Below, one piece after another: positions 1 through 8,129 of a stretch of DNA of 64,000 bases (position 1 is the stretch's first letter; every line of letters starts with the position of its first letter). The DNA is from CAYPGJ01 sp050174775. Lineage in GTDB: Bacteria > Planctomycetota > Phycisphaerae > Phycisphaerales > UBA1924. The stretch is from NCBI GenBank assembly GCA_050174775.1, contig JBFXJP010000001.1, positions 124,001 to 188,000 on the forward strand, read 5' to 3'. The notes below the pieces were generated by a model. The model was not told where the DNA came from. It worked only from the letters and a program-made list of their open reading frames with translations, and did not search any database. The position numbers were made by a program, and so were the translations under genes.

Positions 1-1966
1 CCCCGACTTCTTCACCAACTACCGCACCTACACCGAAGTCGTCGCGTTCCTCGACAACCTCGTCGCGCAACACCCCAACATCGCACAGCGTGTCGCCATC
101 GGCCAGTCCATCCAGGGACGCGACATCAACGCCCTCCTCCTCCGTTCACCCGCGGCAACCACCTCCCCCTGCGGCCCCGAACGACCCGCGATCCTCATCA
201 ACGGCTGTCAGCACGCCCGCGAGTGGATCTCCGTCATGGTCCCCCTCTACATCGCCAACCACATCGCCACCAACTACGGCTCCAGCCCCTCCGTCACCAC
301 GCTCCTCGACAACCTCGACATCTACATCGTCCCCATCGTCAACCCCGACGGGTACGAGTACTCCTGGTCCACCAACCGAATGTGGCGCAAGAACCGTCGT
401 CAGAACTCCGACGGCTCCTTCGGCGTCGACAACAACCGCAACTGGGGCTACGAGTGGGGCGGCGAAGGCGCCTCCGCAACACCCTCCAACGACACCTACC
501 GCGGCACGGCCCCCTTCTCCGAGCCCGAAACCCGCGCGCTCCGAGACTTCTTCCTCTCTCACCCCAACATCCGCGCCACCATCGACTTCCACTCCTACTC
601 CCAGCTCATCCTCTCACCCTGGGCATACTCCGTCATCCCCACACAGGACGCAGAGGAATACATGTCCCTCGGCCTCGCCATGCGCGACGCCATCGCCTCC
701 ACTCCCAACGGCGAGGACTACGTCGCAGGCCCCGTCGCCTCCACCCTCTACATCGCCTCCGGCGGCTCCGTCGATTGGACCTACGGCGCCCAGGGCGTCT
801 TCTCCTGGACCATCGAGCTCCGCGACACCGGAGCCACCGGCTTCACACTCCCCGCCTCCCAGATCGGCCCCACCTGCGCCGAAAACCTCAACGCCTTCCT
901 CACCCTCGCCAATTGGACCTGGACCACCGACTGCTTCCGCCTCGCGCTCAGCGCGCCGGACATCGCGCAGCCCAACACGCCCACACCCGTCGCGCTCTCC
1001 GTCCGTCCTCTCCCGGCAACCACCATCGATCCCAACTCCATCTCCGTCCTCGCGCGCACCAACCCCTCCGCCTCCTTCTCCTCCGTCCCCCTCCTCCTCT
1101 CCGCAGGCGATGAATACACCGGCAACCTTCCCGGCGCGCTCTGCGGCCACACCATCGATCTCTACGCCTCCGCCTCCTCCATCAACGCCGCAGCCACAAC
1201 GCTCCCCCCCAACGCGCCCGTCTCACTCCTCTCCATCCCCGTCATCAACGAAGACGTCACCACATCCGACGAACTCGAGTCCGCCTCCCCAGCCTGGACG
1301 ATCGGCGCGCCCGGCGACACGGCAACCACCGGCATCTGGATCCGCGCCAACCCCGTCGGCTCCGCCGCGCAGCCCGAAGACGATCACACGCCGGACCCCG
1401 GCGTGAACTGCTACGTCACCGGCAACGCCGCCGTCGGCGCGGCCATCGGCACGAACGACGTCGACAACGGCGCCACCACCCTCACCTCACCCACCCTCGA
1501 CGCCTCCGGCGATGGCGAGCAGCACATCTCCGTATGGCTCTGGTACTACAACGGCGGCGGCGCCGACACCTTCCCCATCCTCCTCTCCAACAACAACGGC
1601 TCCACCTGGACACAGATCGACCTCCTCACCGCAAACACCGACGCCTGGGTCCAACGCACCTGGCGCATCGCAGACCACCTCACCCCTACCTCCACCATGA
1701 AGATCCGCTTCGTCGCGCGCGATGACGCCCCGGGCGGCATCGTCGAAGCCGCCGTCGACGACCTCCGCGTCTTCTCCCGAGGCTGCGACTCCCTCTCGGG
1801 CGATCTCAACGGCGACGGCGTCGTCAACTTCGCAGACCTCAACATCGTCCTCTCCAACTTCGGCGCCACCGGCGCGCCCGGCATCCCAGGCGACGCCAAC
1901 AACGACGGGGTTGTGAGTTTCACAGACCTCAACATCGTCCTCTCCAACTTCGGCCTCTCTACCTAA
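1..1966 (+). CDS. secreted M14 zinc carboxypeptidase with C-terminal dockerin repeats (5' end cut off)
   Basis: The reading frame is already open at base 2, so the start and any signal peptide lie outside the window. The zinc-binding H-x-x-E motif of family M14 is in QHAREW (His codon at 212). The third zinc ligand is in TIDFHSYS (His at 590), and the catalytic Glu is in SWTIELRDTG (Glu at 815). NPDGYEYSW and DNNRNWGYEW are further M14 signatures. The protein therefore hydrolyses C-terminal residues of peptides, outside the cytoplasm. A long beta-rich region follows. Two dockerin-like EF-hand repeats close the protein (about 1798-1960, DLNGDGVVNFADLN and DANNDGVVSFTDLN). Unlike several other dockerins here, this one lacks a final Cys. 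It is followed at a 140-base distance by two more secreted peptidases on the same strand. Confidence 0.9.
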   Translation, partial: PDFFTNYRTYTEVVAFLDNLVAQHPNIAQRVAIGQSIQGRDINALLLRSPAATTSPCGPERPAILINGCQHAREWISVMVPLYIANHIATNYGSSPSVTTLLDNLDIYIVPIVNPDGYEYSWSTNRMWRKNRRQNSDGSFGVDNNRNWGYEWGGEGASATPSNDTYRGTAPFSEPETRALRDFFLSHPNIRATIDFHSYSQLILSPWAYSVIPTQDAEEYMSLGLAMRDAIASTPNGEDYVAGPVASTLYIASGGSVDWTYGAQGVFSWTIELRDTGATGFTLPASQIGPTCAENLNAFLTLANWTWTTDCFRLALSAPDIAQPNTPTPVALSVRPLPATTIDPNSISVLARTNPSASFSSVPLLLSAGDEYTGNLPGALCGHTIDLYASASSINAAATTLPPNAPVSLLSIPVINEDVTTSDELESASPAWTIGAPGDTATTGIWIRANPVGSAAQPEDDHTPDPGVNCYVTGNAAVGAAIGTNDVDNGATTLTSPTLDASGDGEQHISVWLWYYNGGGADTFPILLSNNNGSTWTQIDLLTANTDAWVQRTWRIADHLTPTSTMKIRFVARDDAPGGIVEAAVDDLRVFSRGCDSLSGDLNGDGVVNFADLNIVLSNFGATGAPGIPGDANNDGVVSFTDLNIVLSNFGLST

Positions 1967-2106
1967 GTCTTTTTCAACAGCCCGCTTACGACCATTCCGC
2001 CCGCGCGCAGGCCACCCCGCGCGCACACGCCCCGCCCCCTCCTCCCCAAAAACGTGTGATCCGTCCGCGCCCAGGGCCGTATCGACCTCCAACACCGGAG
2101 GAACCC

Positions 2107-3552
2107 ATGCCCAGGCCCGCCACACCCCTCTCGCGCGCGATCTCCATCGTGCCCGCGTTCATCCTCGCGCTCACCGCGCACGCAGACCCCACCGACACCG
2201 AACGCGTCTACTACGACGCAGCGCTCCCCGACGGCACGCTCCAGGGCGGCTCCACCCGCCTCCCCTTCGTCGAGCCCGAACTCCTCCAGGCCGCCGACGC
2301 GCCCCCGGCCGCATGGACCACGCTCCTCAACAACGGCCCCTCTTCCAACCGCCTCGACGTCGTCTTCCTCGGCGACGGCTACCGCAACATCGATCTCTCC
2401 AACTACAACACCCACGTCCAACGCGCCATCGACGGCCTCTTCGCAAGCATCCCCTTCTCCCACTACAAGACCTACTTCAACATCCACAGAGTCGACGTCA
2501 TCTCCAACGAGTCCGGCGTCGACAACGACCCGAGCCCGGGCATCCTCAGAGACACGGCACTCGACATGGGCTTCTGGTGCGAAGGCATCGACCGGCTCCT
2601 CTGCGTCAACACCGCCAAGGCCTACTCCTACGCTGCCAACGCGCCCGCGGCAGACCACCTCTACACACTCGCAAACTCCTCCCGCTACGGCGGCGCCGCC
2701 TACGTCTCCTCCAGAGTCGTCACGTTCGCGGCCTTCCACCCCGACTCCCCCGAGATCGCCATCCACGAATCCGGACACACCCTCGGCAACCTCGCAGACG
2801 AATATGAGCTCGGCGGCCCCACCAACTACACCGGCCCCGAACCCGTCGAGCCCAACGCCTCACGACTCACCGCGGACCTCATGGAATCCGCCGGGATCAA
2901 GTGGCACCGATGGCTCCGCGAAGTCGGCGGCGTCCTCGACGGACCCGTCGACACCTACCTCGGCTGCCGATACTCCATCTTCGGCATCTACAGACCCTCC
3001 CCCAACTCCAAGATGCGCGCCCTCCACAACCCATTCAACGCGCCCTCCGTCGAAGCCATCATCCTCGGCATCTACCAGCACGTCCGTCCCATCGACGCAC
3101 TCTCGCCTCCAACCTCCACGCACATCACCCCGACCTCCATCCTCACCGTCACCCCGCTCCGCCCGCACGACTTCTCCCTCACCATCCGCTGGTTCCTCGA
3201 CGGCCAACCGCTCCCCGGCGCCAACGCCGAAACGCTCAACCTCGCAACCCTCACCATCCCCGCTCTCGCGCGCACCGTCACCGTCGAAGTCCGCGACGAC
3301 AACCCCATGGTCCGCGACCCCGACGCGCGCGCGCAGCTCCTCACCCAGTCCGCCACCTGGACCTTCCCCCCTCCACCCTGCCCCGCCGACGCCAACGGCG
3401 ACCGCGTCGTCAACTTCCTCGACCTCAACATCGTCCTCGCCTTCTTCGGCGAACCCGTCGTCCTCGGCGTCCTCGGCGACCTCAACAACGACGGCATCGT
3501 CGATTTCCTCGATCTCAACATCGTCCTCTCCTACTTCGGCCAGATCTGCTGA
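2107..3552 (+). CDS. secreted M64-family (IgA-peptidase-like) metallopeptidase with dockerin
   Basis: The 481-residue protein starts at the ATG at 2107, because GGAGG at about 2097 is well spaced and a signal peptide follows at once (RAISIVPAFILALTAHA). The zinc motif HESGH (residues about 220-224) followed by LADEY matches the M64 pattern HExGH-x6-D. FLGDGY and YFNIHRVDV are typical of the same family. M64 includes the IgA peptidase of Clostridium, but the substrate here is unknown. The C-terminus (about 424-481) holds two dockerin-like repeats, DANGDRVVNFLDLN and DLNNDGIVDFLDLN. They are flanked by one Cys before (PPPCPAD) and one at the end (GQIC). The next gene is a close paralog in tandem. 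An earlier in-frame start at 2056 lacks a ribosome binding site. Confidence 0.87.
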   Translation: MPRPATPLSRAISIVPAFILALTAHADPTDTERVYYDAALPDGTLQGGSTRLPFVEPELLQAADAPPAAWTTLLNNGPSSNRLDVVFLGDGYRNIDLSNYNTHVQRAIDGLFASIPFSHYKTYFNIHRVDVISNESGVDNDPSPGILRDTALDMGFWCEGIDRLLCVNTAKAYSYAANAPAADHLYTLANSSRYGGAAYVSSRVVTFAAFHPDSPEIAIHESGHTLGNLADEYELGGPTNYTGPEPVEPNASRLTADLMESAGIKWHRWLREVGGVLDGPVDTYLGCRYSIFGIYRPSPNSKMRALHNPFNAPSVEAIILGIYQHVRPIDALSPPTSTHITPTSILTVTPLRPHDFSLTIRWFLDGQPLPGANAETLNLATLTIPALARTVTVEVRDDNPMVRDPDARAQLLTQSATWTFPPPPCPADANGDRVVNFLDLNIVLAFFGEPVVLGVLGDLNNDGIVDFLDLNIVLSYFGQIC

Positions 3553-3667
3553 CCTCCCCCGCGCCCCGCCCACGCCCAAACTTCTCGCACAATCTCCCAA
3601 CTTCACTCATCCGTCCGCACGGGCTCGACCTGTACACTCCCCACCAGTGAACGGGAGAAAGCCGAAC

Positions 3668-5155
3668 ATGCAGCACCGCCCCACGTCGTCCACGCGCGCG
3701 ATCCACACTCTCGCGCACGCCGCTCTCCTCGCGCTCCTCGCGCCGGCACTCCACGCGGAGCCCGCAGACAACACATCCACCCCGGCCCCGGGCATGGAGC
3801 GCGTCTACTTCGACGTCCCCCTCCCCGACGGCTCCCTCTCCGGCGGCTTCATCGACCTCCCCTTCGTCGAGCCCGCCCTCTTCCTCCAGGCCGACGCCCC
3901 ACCCGCGCCCTGGACCACCATCCTCGACAACGGCCCCGTCTCCAACCGCATCGACCTCGTCATCGTCGGCGACGGCTACACCGAGCCCCAGCTCCCCGCC
4001 TACGCAACACACGCGCAGTCCGCCGTCAACGCGCTCTTCGCAACCCAACCCTTCTCCACATACAAGAACTACTTCAACGTCCACCGTGTCGACGTCATCT
4101 CTCCCGAGTCCGGCGTCGACCACGACCCCACGCAGGGCATCCTCCGAAACACCGCCCTCGACATGGGCTTCTGGTGCAACGGCACTGAACGCCTCCTCTG
4201 CGTCAACGTCTCCAAGGCCTACTCCTACGCAAACAACGCCCTCGACGTCCAACAAGTCTTCGCCATCGCCAACTCCATCAAATACGGCGGCGCCGGATAC
4301 ACCTCCTCCGAACTCGCCACCTTCGCAGGCGGAAACGCCTCCTCCGCCGAAATCGCCATCCACGAGCTCGCCCACTCCTTCGGCGACCTCGCCGACGAGT
4401 ACGACTACGGCGGCCCCGCCAACTACACCGGCCCCGAACGACCCGAACGCAACGTCTCCAAGCTCGACGCCGCGGCCATGGCCATCGCAGGATCCAAGTG
4501 GGCCGTCTGGCTCAACGACCCCGCCGGCGTCTTCGACGGTCCCGTCTCCTGCTACCAAGGCGCCTACTACTCCACCAACGGCATCTACCGACCCTCCCCC
4601 AACTCCAAGATGCGCACCCTCGGCCGCCCCTTCAACGCCCCCTCCGTCGAAGGACTCATCATCAACGTCTACAGAACCGTCCGACCCATCGACAACCTCT
4701 CTCCCCCTCTCACCAACACGCTCAACGAAAACTCCATCCCCTCCGTCATCCCCATGCAGCCCGTCGGCCACTCCCTCTCCGTCCAGTGGCTCCTCAACGG
4801 CAATCCCATCCCCGGCGCCACCTCCACCTCCCTCGATCTCTCCGTCCTCTCCCTCCCCGCAGGCCTCTCCACACTCTCCGTCCGCCTCATCGACAACACC
4901 CCCTGGGTCCGCAGCCAGTCCGCGCGCGACCAGTGGCTCACGCAGACCGCCACCTGGAACCTCGTCAACAACTCCACACCCTGCCCCGGCGACGTCAACG
5001 GCGACCGCGTCGTCAACTTCTTCGACCTCAACATCCTCCTCGGCTCCTTCGGCCAAACCGTCCCCGTCGGAACACTCGGCGATCTCAACAACGACGCACG
5101 CGTCGACTTCCTCGACCTCAACATCCTCCTCTCCTTCTTCGGCGTCACCTGCTGA
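3668..5155 (+). CDS. secreted M64-family metallopeptidase with dockerin (tandem paralog)
   Basis: The start is the ATG at 3668, preceded by GGGAGA at 3653 and followed by a signal peptide ending near ALLAPALHA. That gives 495 residues; the longer upstream open frame is only GC-rich read-through. The zinc motif is HELAH (about 232-236), then FGDLADEYDYGGP. The catalytic Glu and both His are kept, with Ala replacing the Gly of the paralog's HESGH. The two neighbours share VYFDVPLPDGSL / VYYDAALPDGTL, IVGDGY / FLGDGY, YFNVHRVDVIS, TALDMGFWC and YRPSPNSKMR, so this is a tandem duplication. The C-terminus carries two dockerin repeats framed by Cys (STPCPGD and GVTC). The shared N-terminal block (PLPDGSLSGGFIDLPFVEP) is conserved, while the linker before the dockerin is more divergent. 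It converges on the aldo/keto reductase. Confidence 0.87.
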   Translation: MQHRPTSSTRAIHTLAHAALLALLAPALHAEPADNTSTPAPGMERVYFDVPLPDGSLSGGFIDLPFVEPALFLQADAPPAPWTTILDNGPVSNRIDLVIVGDGYTEPQLPAYATHAQSAVNALFATQPFSTYKNYFNVHRVDVISPESGVDHDPTQGILRNTALDMGFWCNGTERLLCVNVSKAYSYANNALDVQQVFAIANSIKYGGAGYTSSELATFAGGNASSAEIAIHELAHSFGDLADEYDYGGPANYTGPERPERNVSKLDAAAMAIAGSKWAVWLNDPAGVFDGPVSCYQGAYYSTNGIYRPSPNSKMRTLGRPFNAPSVEGLIINVYRTVRPIDNLSPPLTNTLNENSIPSVIPMQPVGHSLSVQWLLNGNPIPGATSTSLDLSVLSLPAGLSTLSVRLIDNTPWVRSQSARDQWLTQTATWNLVNNSTPCPGDVNGDRVVNFFDLNILLGSFGQTVPVGTLGDLNNDARVDFLDLNILLSFFGVTC

Positions 5156-5181
5156 TCTCTCACGCGATGTCCGCTCCCGCC

Positions 5182-5230
5182 GCCTCTCCCATCCGCCGCC
5201 GCGGATGGGAGAGGGCAGGGTGAGGGCTCC
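5182..5230. repeat. REP-like palindrome, copy A
   Basis: CCTCTCCC-ATCCGC / GCGGAT-GGGAGAGG forms a perfect 14-bp stem with a CGCC loop, followed by GGCAGGGTGAGGGCTCC. The same outer arms and the same right flank recur at about 16411 and 16692 with different but still self-complementary inner stems. It lies between two convergent genes and has no T-tract, so it is a dispersed palindrome more than a classical terminator. Confidence 0.75.
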
Positions 5231-5285
5231 ATGGCCTCTTTCTCCTCTTCCCCTCTGTCTTCTGCTTTTTTCTAGTGCCTGATGC

Positions 5286-6062
5286 CTAGTCCCTTGTGCC
5301 CTTGGCTTCGACCACCTCCCCCAAATGCTCCCCCCTCGTCGTCCCTACCACGACGCAACTCACCCCCGCGCACCCCAACACCCACTCCACGCTCTCCCTG
5401 GGCGTCATCCCCAATCTCCCCAGATGCCCGCTCGCCAACGCCTTCTTCACCATCACCCCCATACCCCGCTCCCCGCACTCGCGCGCAATCCCCTCCATCT
5501 CCCGCTCCACCGGATTCAGCGTCACCATCACCACGTCCCCCTCTTCCATCGCTGCCCTCGCCCCCTCCACACCCTTCACCGACACACCCACCGCCCGCAC
5601 CTTCCCCTCCTCCTTCATCCTCTTGAGCGCCCCCATCCCCTCACCGCGCGCCAACTCCTCCTCATCTTCCCCACCCGAGTGCAGCAGCGCCACATCCACA
5701 TACTCCGTCCGCAACCTCTGCAGACTTCTCTCCACACTCGCGCGCACTCCCTCAGCGGAAAAATCAAACCGCGACACGCCCCCCTCAAACTCCTCTCCAG
5801 CCTTCGTGCAGATCACCCACTCCTCTCGCTTCCCCGGCCGCAACTTCCCCAGCCGTTCCTCACTCCGCCCATATGCCGCCGCCGTGTCCAGCACGTTCAC
5901 CCCCAACGCGCGCGCCCTCTCCAACAACTCCACCACCTCCGCATCGCTCGGCATCCGCAGCTCACCCGGATGCTTCAGCCCCTCCACTCTGCCGATCTTC
6001 ACCGTCCCCAACCCCACCGCGCTCACACGGATCCCCGTCCGTCCCAACTCCCTCATCTCCAT
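5286..6062 (-). CDS. aldo/keto reductase family oxidoreductase
   Basis: This 258-residue protein has the aldo/keto reductase TIM-barrel signatures. ELGRTGIRVSAVGLGT comes at the N-terminus. LDTAAAYGRSEERLG contains the catalytic Asp and Tyr, CTKAG the catalytic Lys, and VDVALLHSGG the active-site His. NADPH-dependent reduction of a carbonyl compound in the cytoplasm is expected; the substrate is not evident. At 258 residues it is on the short side for the family, consistent with the small planctomycete type. Its start overlaps the end of the FAD oxidoreductase gene by 10 bases, so it is the last gene of a three-gene minus-strand operon of redox enzymes. Its coding strand is strikingly G-rich. 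Confidence 0.9.
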   Translation of the reverse strand: MEMRELGRTGIRVSAVGLGTVKIGRVEGLKHPGELRMPSDAEVVELLERARALGVNVLDTAAAYGRSEERLGKLRPGKREEWVICTKAGEEFEGGVSRFDFSAEGVRASVERSLQRLRTEYVDVALLHSGGEDEEELARGEGMGALKRMKEEGKVRAVGVSVKGVEGARAAMEEGDVVMVTLNPVEREMEGIARECGERGMGVMVKKALASGHLGRLGMTPRESVEWVLGCAGVSCVVVGTTRGEHLGEVVEAKGTRD

Positions 6063-7288
6063 GCCGCCTCCTCCCAGGGCGGCTTCCCCACCTCCGCGCG
6101 TGCCAACCCGCTCCAGTCCCCCTCGATCCCCCCGCGCAGCGAATCAACATCCAGCATCCCCACCACCTCATCCGCGCACTGCGGCGCCAGCGCCAACTTC
6201 GTCGGCCACGCCGCGATCACGTTCCCCGCGCGCTGCACCACGCTCCCCTCCGGCCGCTTCCCGTCGCGCGTCCTCCCCTCCGCGCGATCCACCCGATAGC
6301 TCGACCACTCCGTCCCCTGCATGTCCACCCAACCCATGGTCTCCGCGATCACCTCTCGGCACGCGTCCACCTGCTCGCTCTCCATCCGATCAATCCCCTT
6401 CTCCGACACCTCCCCACCCAGGTGCCACACCACTCTCCCTTCGGAATCCCGCGCGCTCGTGATCGTCACCCTGGGCGTCCCGCTCATCCCCACGCAATGC
6501 GCGTACACCTCCGGCAGCTCCGCGCCGCGCACCAACCCCTGGTGCAGCGGACGCAACTGCATCTGGATCTCCCCCAGCCCCGTGCGCACGTCCCCCGACA
6601 CTCCCGGGTTTCGCTCCATCGCGCGCACGATCTGACCCGTCCCCTTCCCCGCGCACAAAACCACCGCCGATATCGCGATCTCGGTGCGCGCGCCGCCCCG
6701 ACCATGCGCCTCCACGGCCAATTGTTGCGACTCCGAACTCCGCCACGACCCCTCCACAACACCGCCATGCAGCGCACGATCCTCGACCCCGCGCACAAGT
6801 TGGCGCACAAGCGACGTCGTTTCCAACACCGGCTCCGCCACCCGATACACCCCCACGCCGTGCGGTGCGCGCGCCCACACGCCCTCCCTCTCGTCCGCCG
6901 AGATCGGTTCCACGTCCGTGCGAATCACCTTCGACGCGGCCACCCCCGCCAACCGCCCCGCAATCCCCCGACTCGTCCACAGATATTGGTGCTTCGACAG
7001 CACGCGCGCGCCGCGCAGGTCCACCTCACACCCCTCCGCGCCGCGCAAACACGCCTCCCACCGCGCCGGCATCTCCGCGATCGCCCGGTTCGCCTCCGCA
7101 GCCTCCCCCGACAGCGCGTACTTCATGCCCCCGTGGATAATCCCCTGCGAGCAAAGGGTTTGCGCTGCCCCCAACGCGTCCTTCTCCAGCAGCACCGCGC
7201 CCACCCCGAGCGCCGTCAACCGACGCAACACCCACAACCCGAGCACACCACCGCCGACGATCAGCACGTCCGCGCGCGCACGATGCAT
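6053..7288 (-). CDS. FAD-dependent oxidoreductase (DAO / glycerol-3-phosphate dehydrogenase-like)
   Basis: The start is the ATG at 7288. It puts the dinucleotide-binding motif ADVLIVGGGVLGLWVLRRL right at the N-terminus and leaves a 4-base gap to the nitroreductase stop. The longer upstream frame is Arg/Cys-rich and not real. LLEKDALGAAQTLCSQGIIHGG resembles the FAD-proximal region of DAO-fold dehydrogenases, and a second nucleotide-contact segment is TEIAISAVVLCAGKGTG. The protein (411 residues) probably oxidises an amino acid, a hydroxy acid or glycerol-3-phosphate with FAD. No membrane segment is seen. It sits between a nitroreductase and an aldo/keto reductase, so a shared redox pathway is likely but not identified. 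Confidence 0.82.
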   Translation of the reverse strand: MHRARADVLIVGGGVLGLWVLRRLTALGVGAVLLEKDALGAAQTLCSQGIIHGGMKYALSGEAAEANRAIAEMPARWEACLRGAEGCEVDLRGARVLSKHQYLWTSRGIAGRLAGVAASKVIRTDVEPISADEREGVWARAPHGVGVYRVAEPVLETTSLVRQLVRGVEDRALHGGVVEGSWRSSESQQLAVEAHGRGGARTEIAISAVVLCAGKGTGQIVRAMERNPGVSGDVRTGLGEIQMQLRPLHQGLVRGAELPEVYAHCVGMSGTPRVTITSARDSEGRVVWHLGGEVSEKGIDRMESEQVDACREVIAETMGWVDMQGTEWSSYRVDRAEGRTRDGKRPEGSVVQRAGNVIAAWPTKLALAPQCADEVVGMLDVDSLRGGIEGDWSGLARAEVGKPPWEEAAWR

Positions 7289-7292
7289 CGCC

Positions 7293-7895
7293 TCACCCCA
7301 CCTGCGGCGCCGGCTTCCCCCACGCGCCCGTAAACACCAACTCCTGCAGCGGCTTGCGCTTACGCTCCGCCACCTCAGCCTCCCGGAACGCCTCCGGCAG
7401 CAGGTCCGCCGGCCCCTCATACCCGACGGCCGCGGCCGTCACCGGCTTGTAACCCGCCGGCACGCCGTACGTTGCGCGAACCTTGTCCAGGTCCACCCCA
7501 CCCATTTGATGTACACACAGCCCCAACGCCGTGGCCTGCACCGTGAGGTTCGCCATGGCCAGCGCCACGTCATGCTCAGCCACCCGATTCGGGGAGCCAT
7601 TCAGCGTGAACGTCTCCTTCGTCACCGTGAGCACCAGAACCGGCGCAAGTCTCGCCCAGGCCTGGTTTTGCGGCACGAGACACTCGAGCGCCCGCTGGTA
7701 CTCCTTGGGGTCCTCCTTGGTCGCCAGGATGAACCGCCAAGGCTGCTCGTTATAGGACGATGCGGCCCAGCGAGCCGCCTCCAGCAGGCTCAGAATCGCC
7801 TCTTTCGGCACCGGCTTGTCCAGGAACGCCCTCGGGCTCCACCGGCTCTTCAACAGATCATGGATCGGATGCTCATTCTGTGCGGGGTTGCTCAT
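7293..7895 (-). CDS. nitroreductase family protein (FMN-dependent)
   Basis: The protein (200 residues) starts best at MSNPAQNEHP (ATG at 7895); an in-frame ATG 57 bases upstream would add residues outside the fold. KSRWSPRAFLDKPVPKE is the N-terminal FMN phosphate-binding Arg region. EAARWAASSYNEQPWRFI is the typical nitroreductase motif, and VQATALGLCVHQMGG the second FMN-binding helix. The role is two-electron reduction of a nitro, quinone or enone-type compound with NAD(P)H. It is the first gene of a minus-strand operon with the FAD oxidoreductase and aldo/keto reductase, and it diverges from the metzincin gene at 8130. The 234-base gap between the two starts must hold both promoters, but I see no convincing -35/-10 pair in it. 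Confidence 0.9.
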   Translation of the reverse strand: MSNPAQNEHPIHDLLKSRWSPRAFLDKPVPKEAILSLLEAARWAASSYNEQPWRFILATKEDPKEYQRALECLVPQNQAWARLAPVLVLTVTKETFTLNGSPNRVAEHDVALAMANLTVQATALGLCVHQMGGVDLDKVRATYGVPAGYKPVTAAAVGYEGPADLLPEAFREAEVAERKRKPLQELVFTGAWGKPAPQVG

Positions 7896-8129
7896 GGCCC
7901 GCAGGATACGCGGAGCACCCCCCTCCGGGGAAATGCCCGCTTTTCGCCACATTTGGGTGGCATCGCCGCGCGATGGCGCGTAGATGTAAGAGGTTGGAGG
8001 ATGTCAGGCATCCGCGCGGCATCACCGCGCCCGGCGTGTCGGCAGGCCTTGGAGAAGCCCAGAACATCGGTCGTTCCTCGCGCGCACGCGGGTCGGACGC
8101 CGGAGCAGAACAGAAGGAGCGCTGACTCG

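Noticed and set aside
90..1406. Ser/Pro/Thr-rich frame inside the carboxypeptidase
   Set aside because: It is a frame-shifted reading of a C-rich gene; the M14 motifs are in the other frame.
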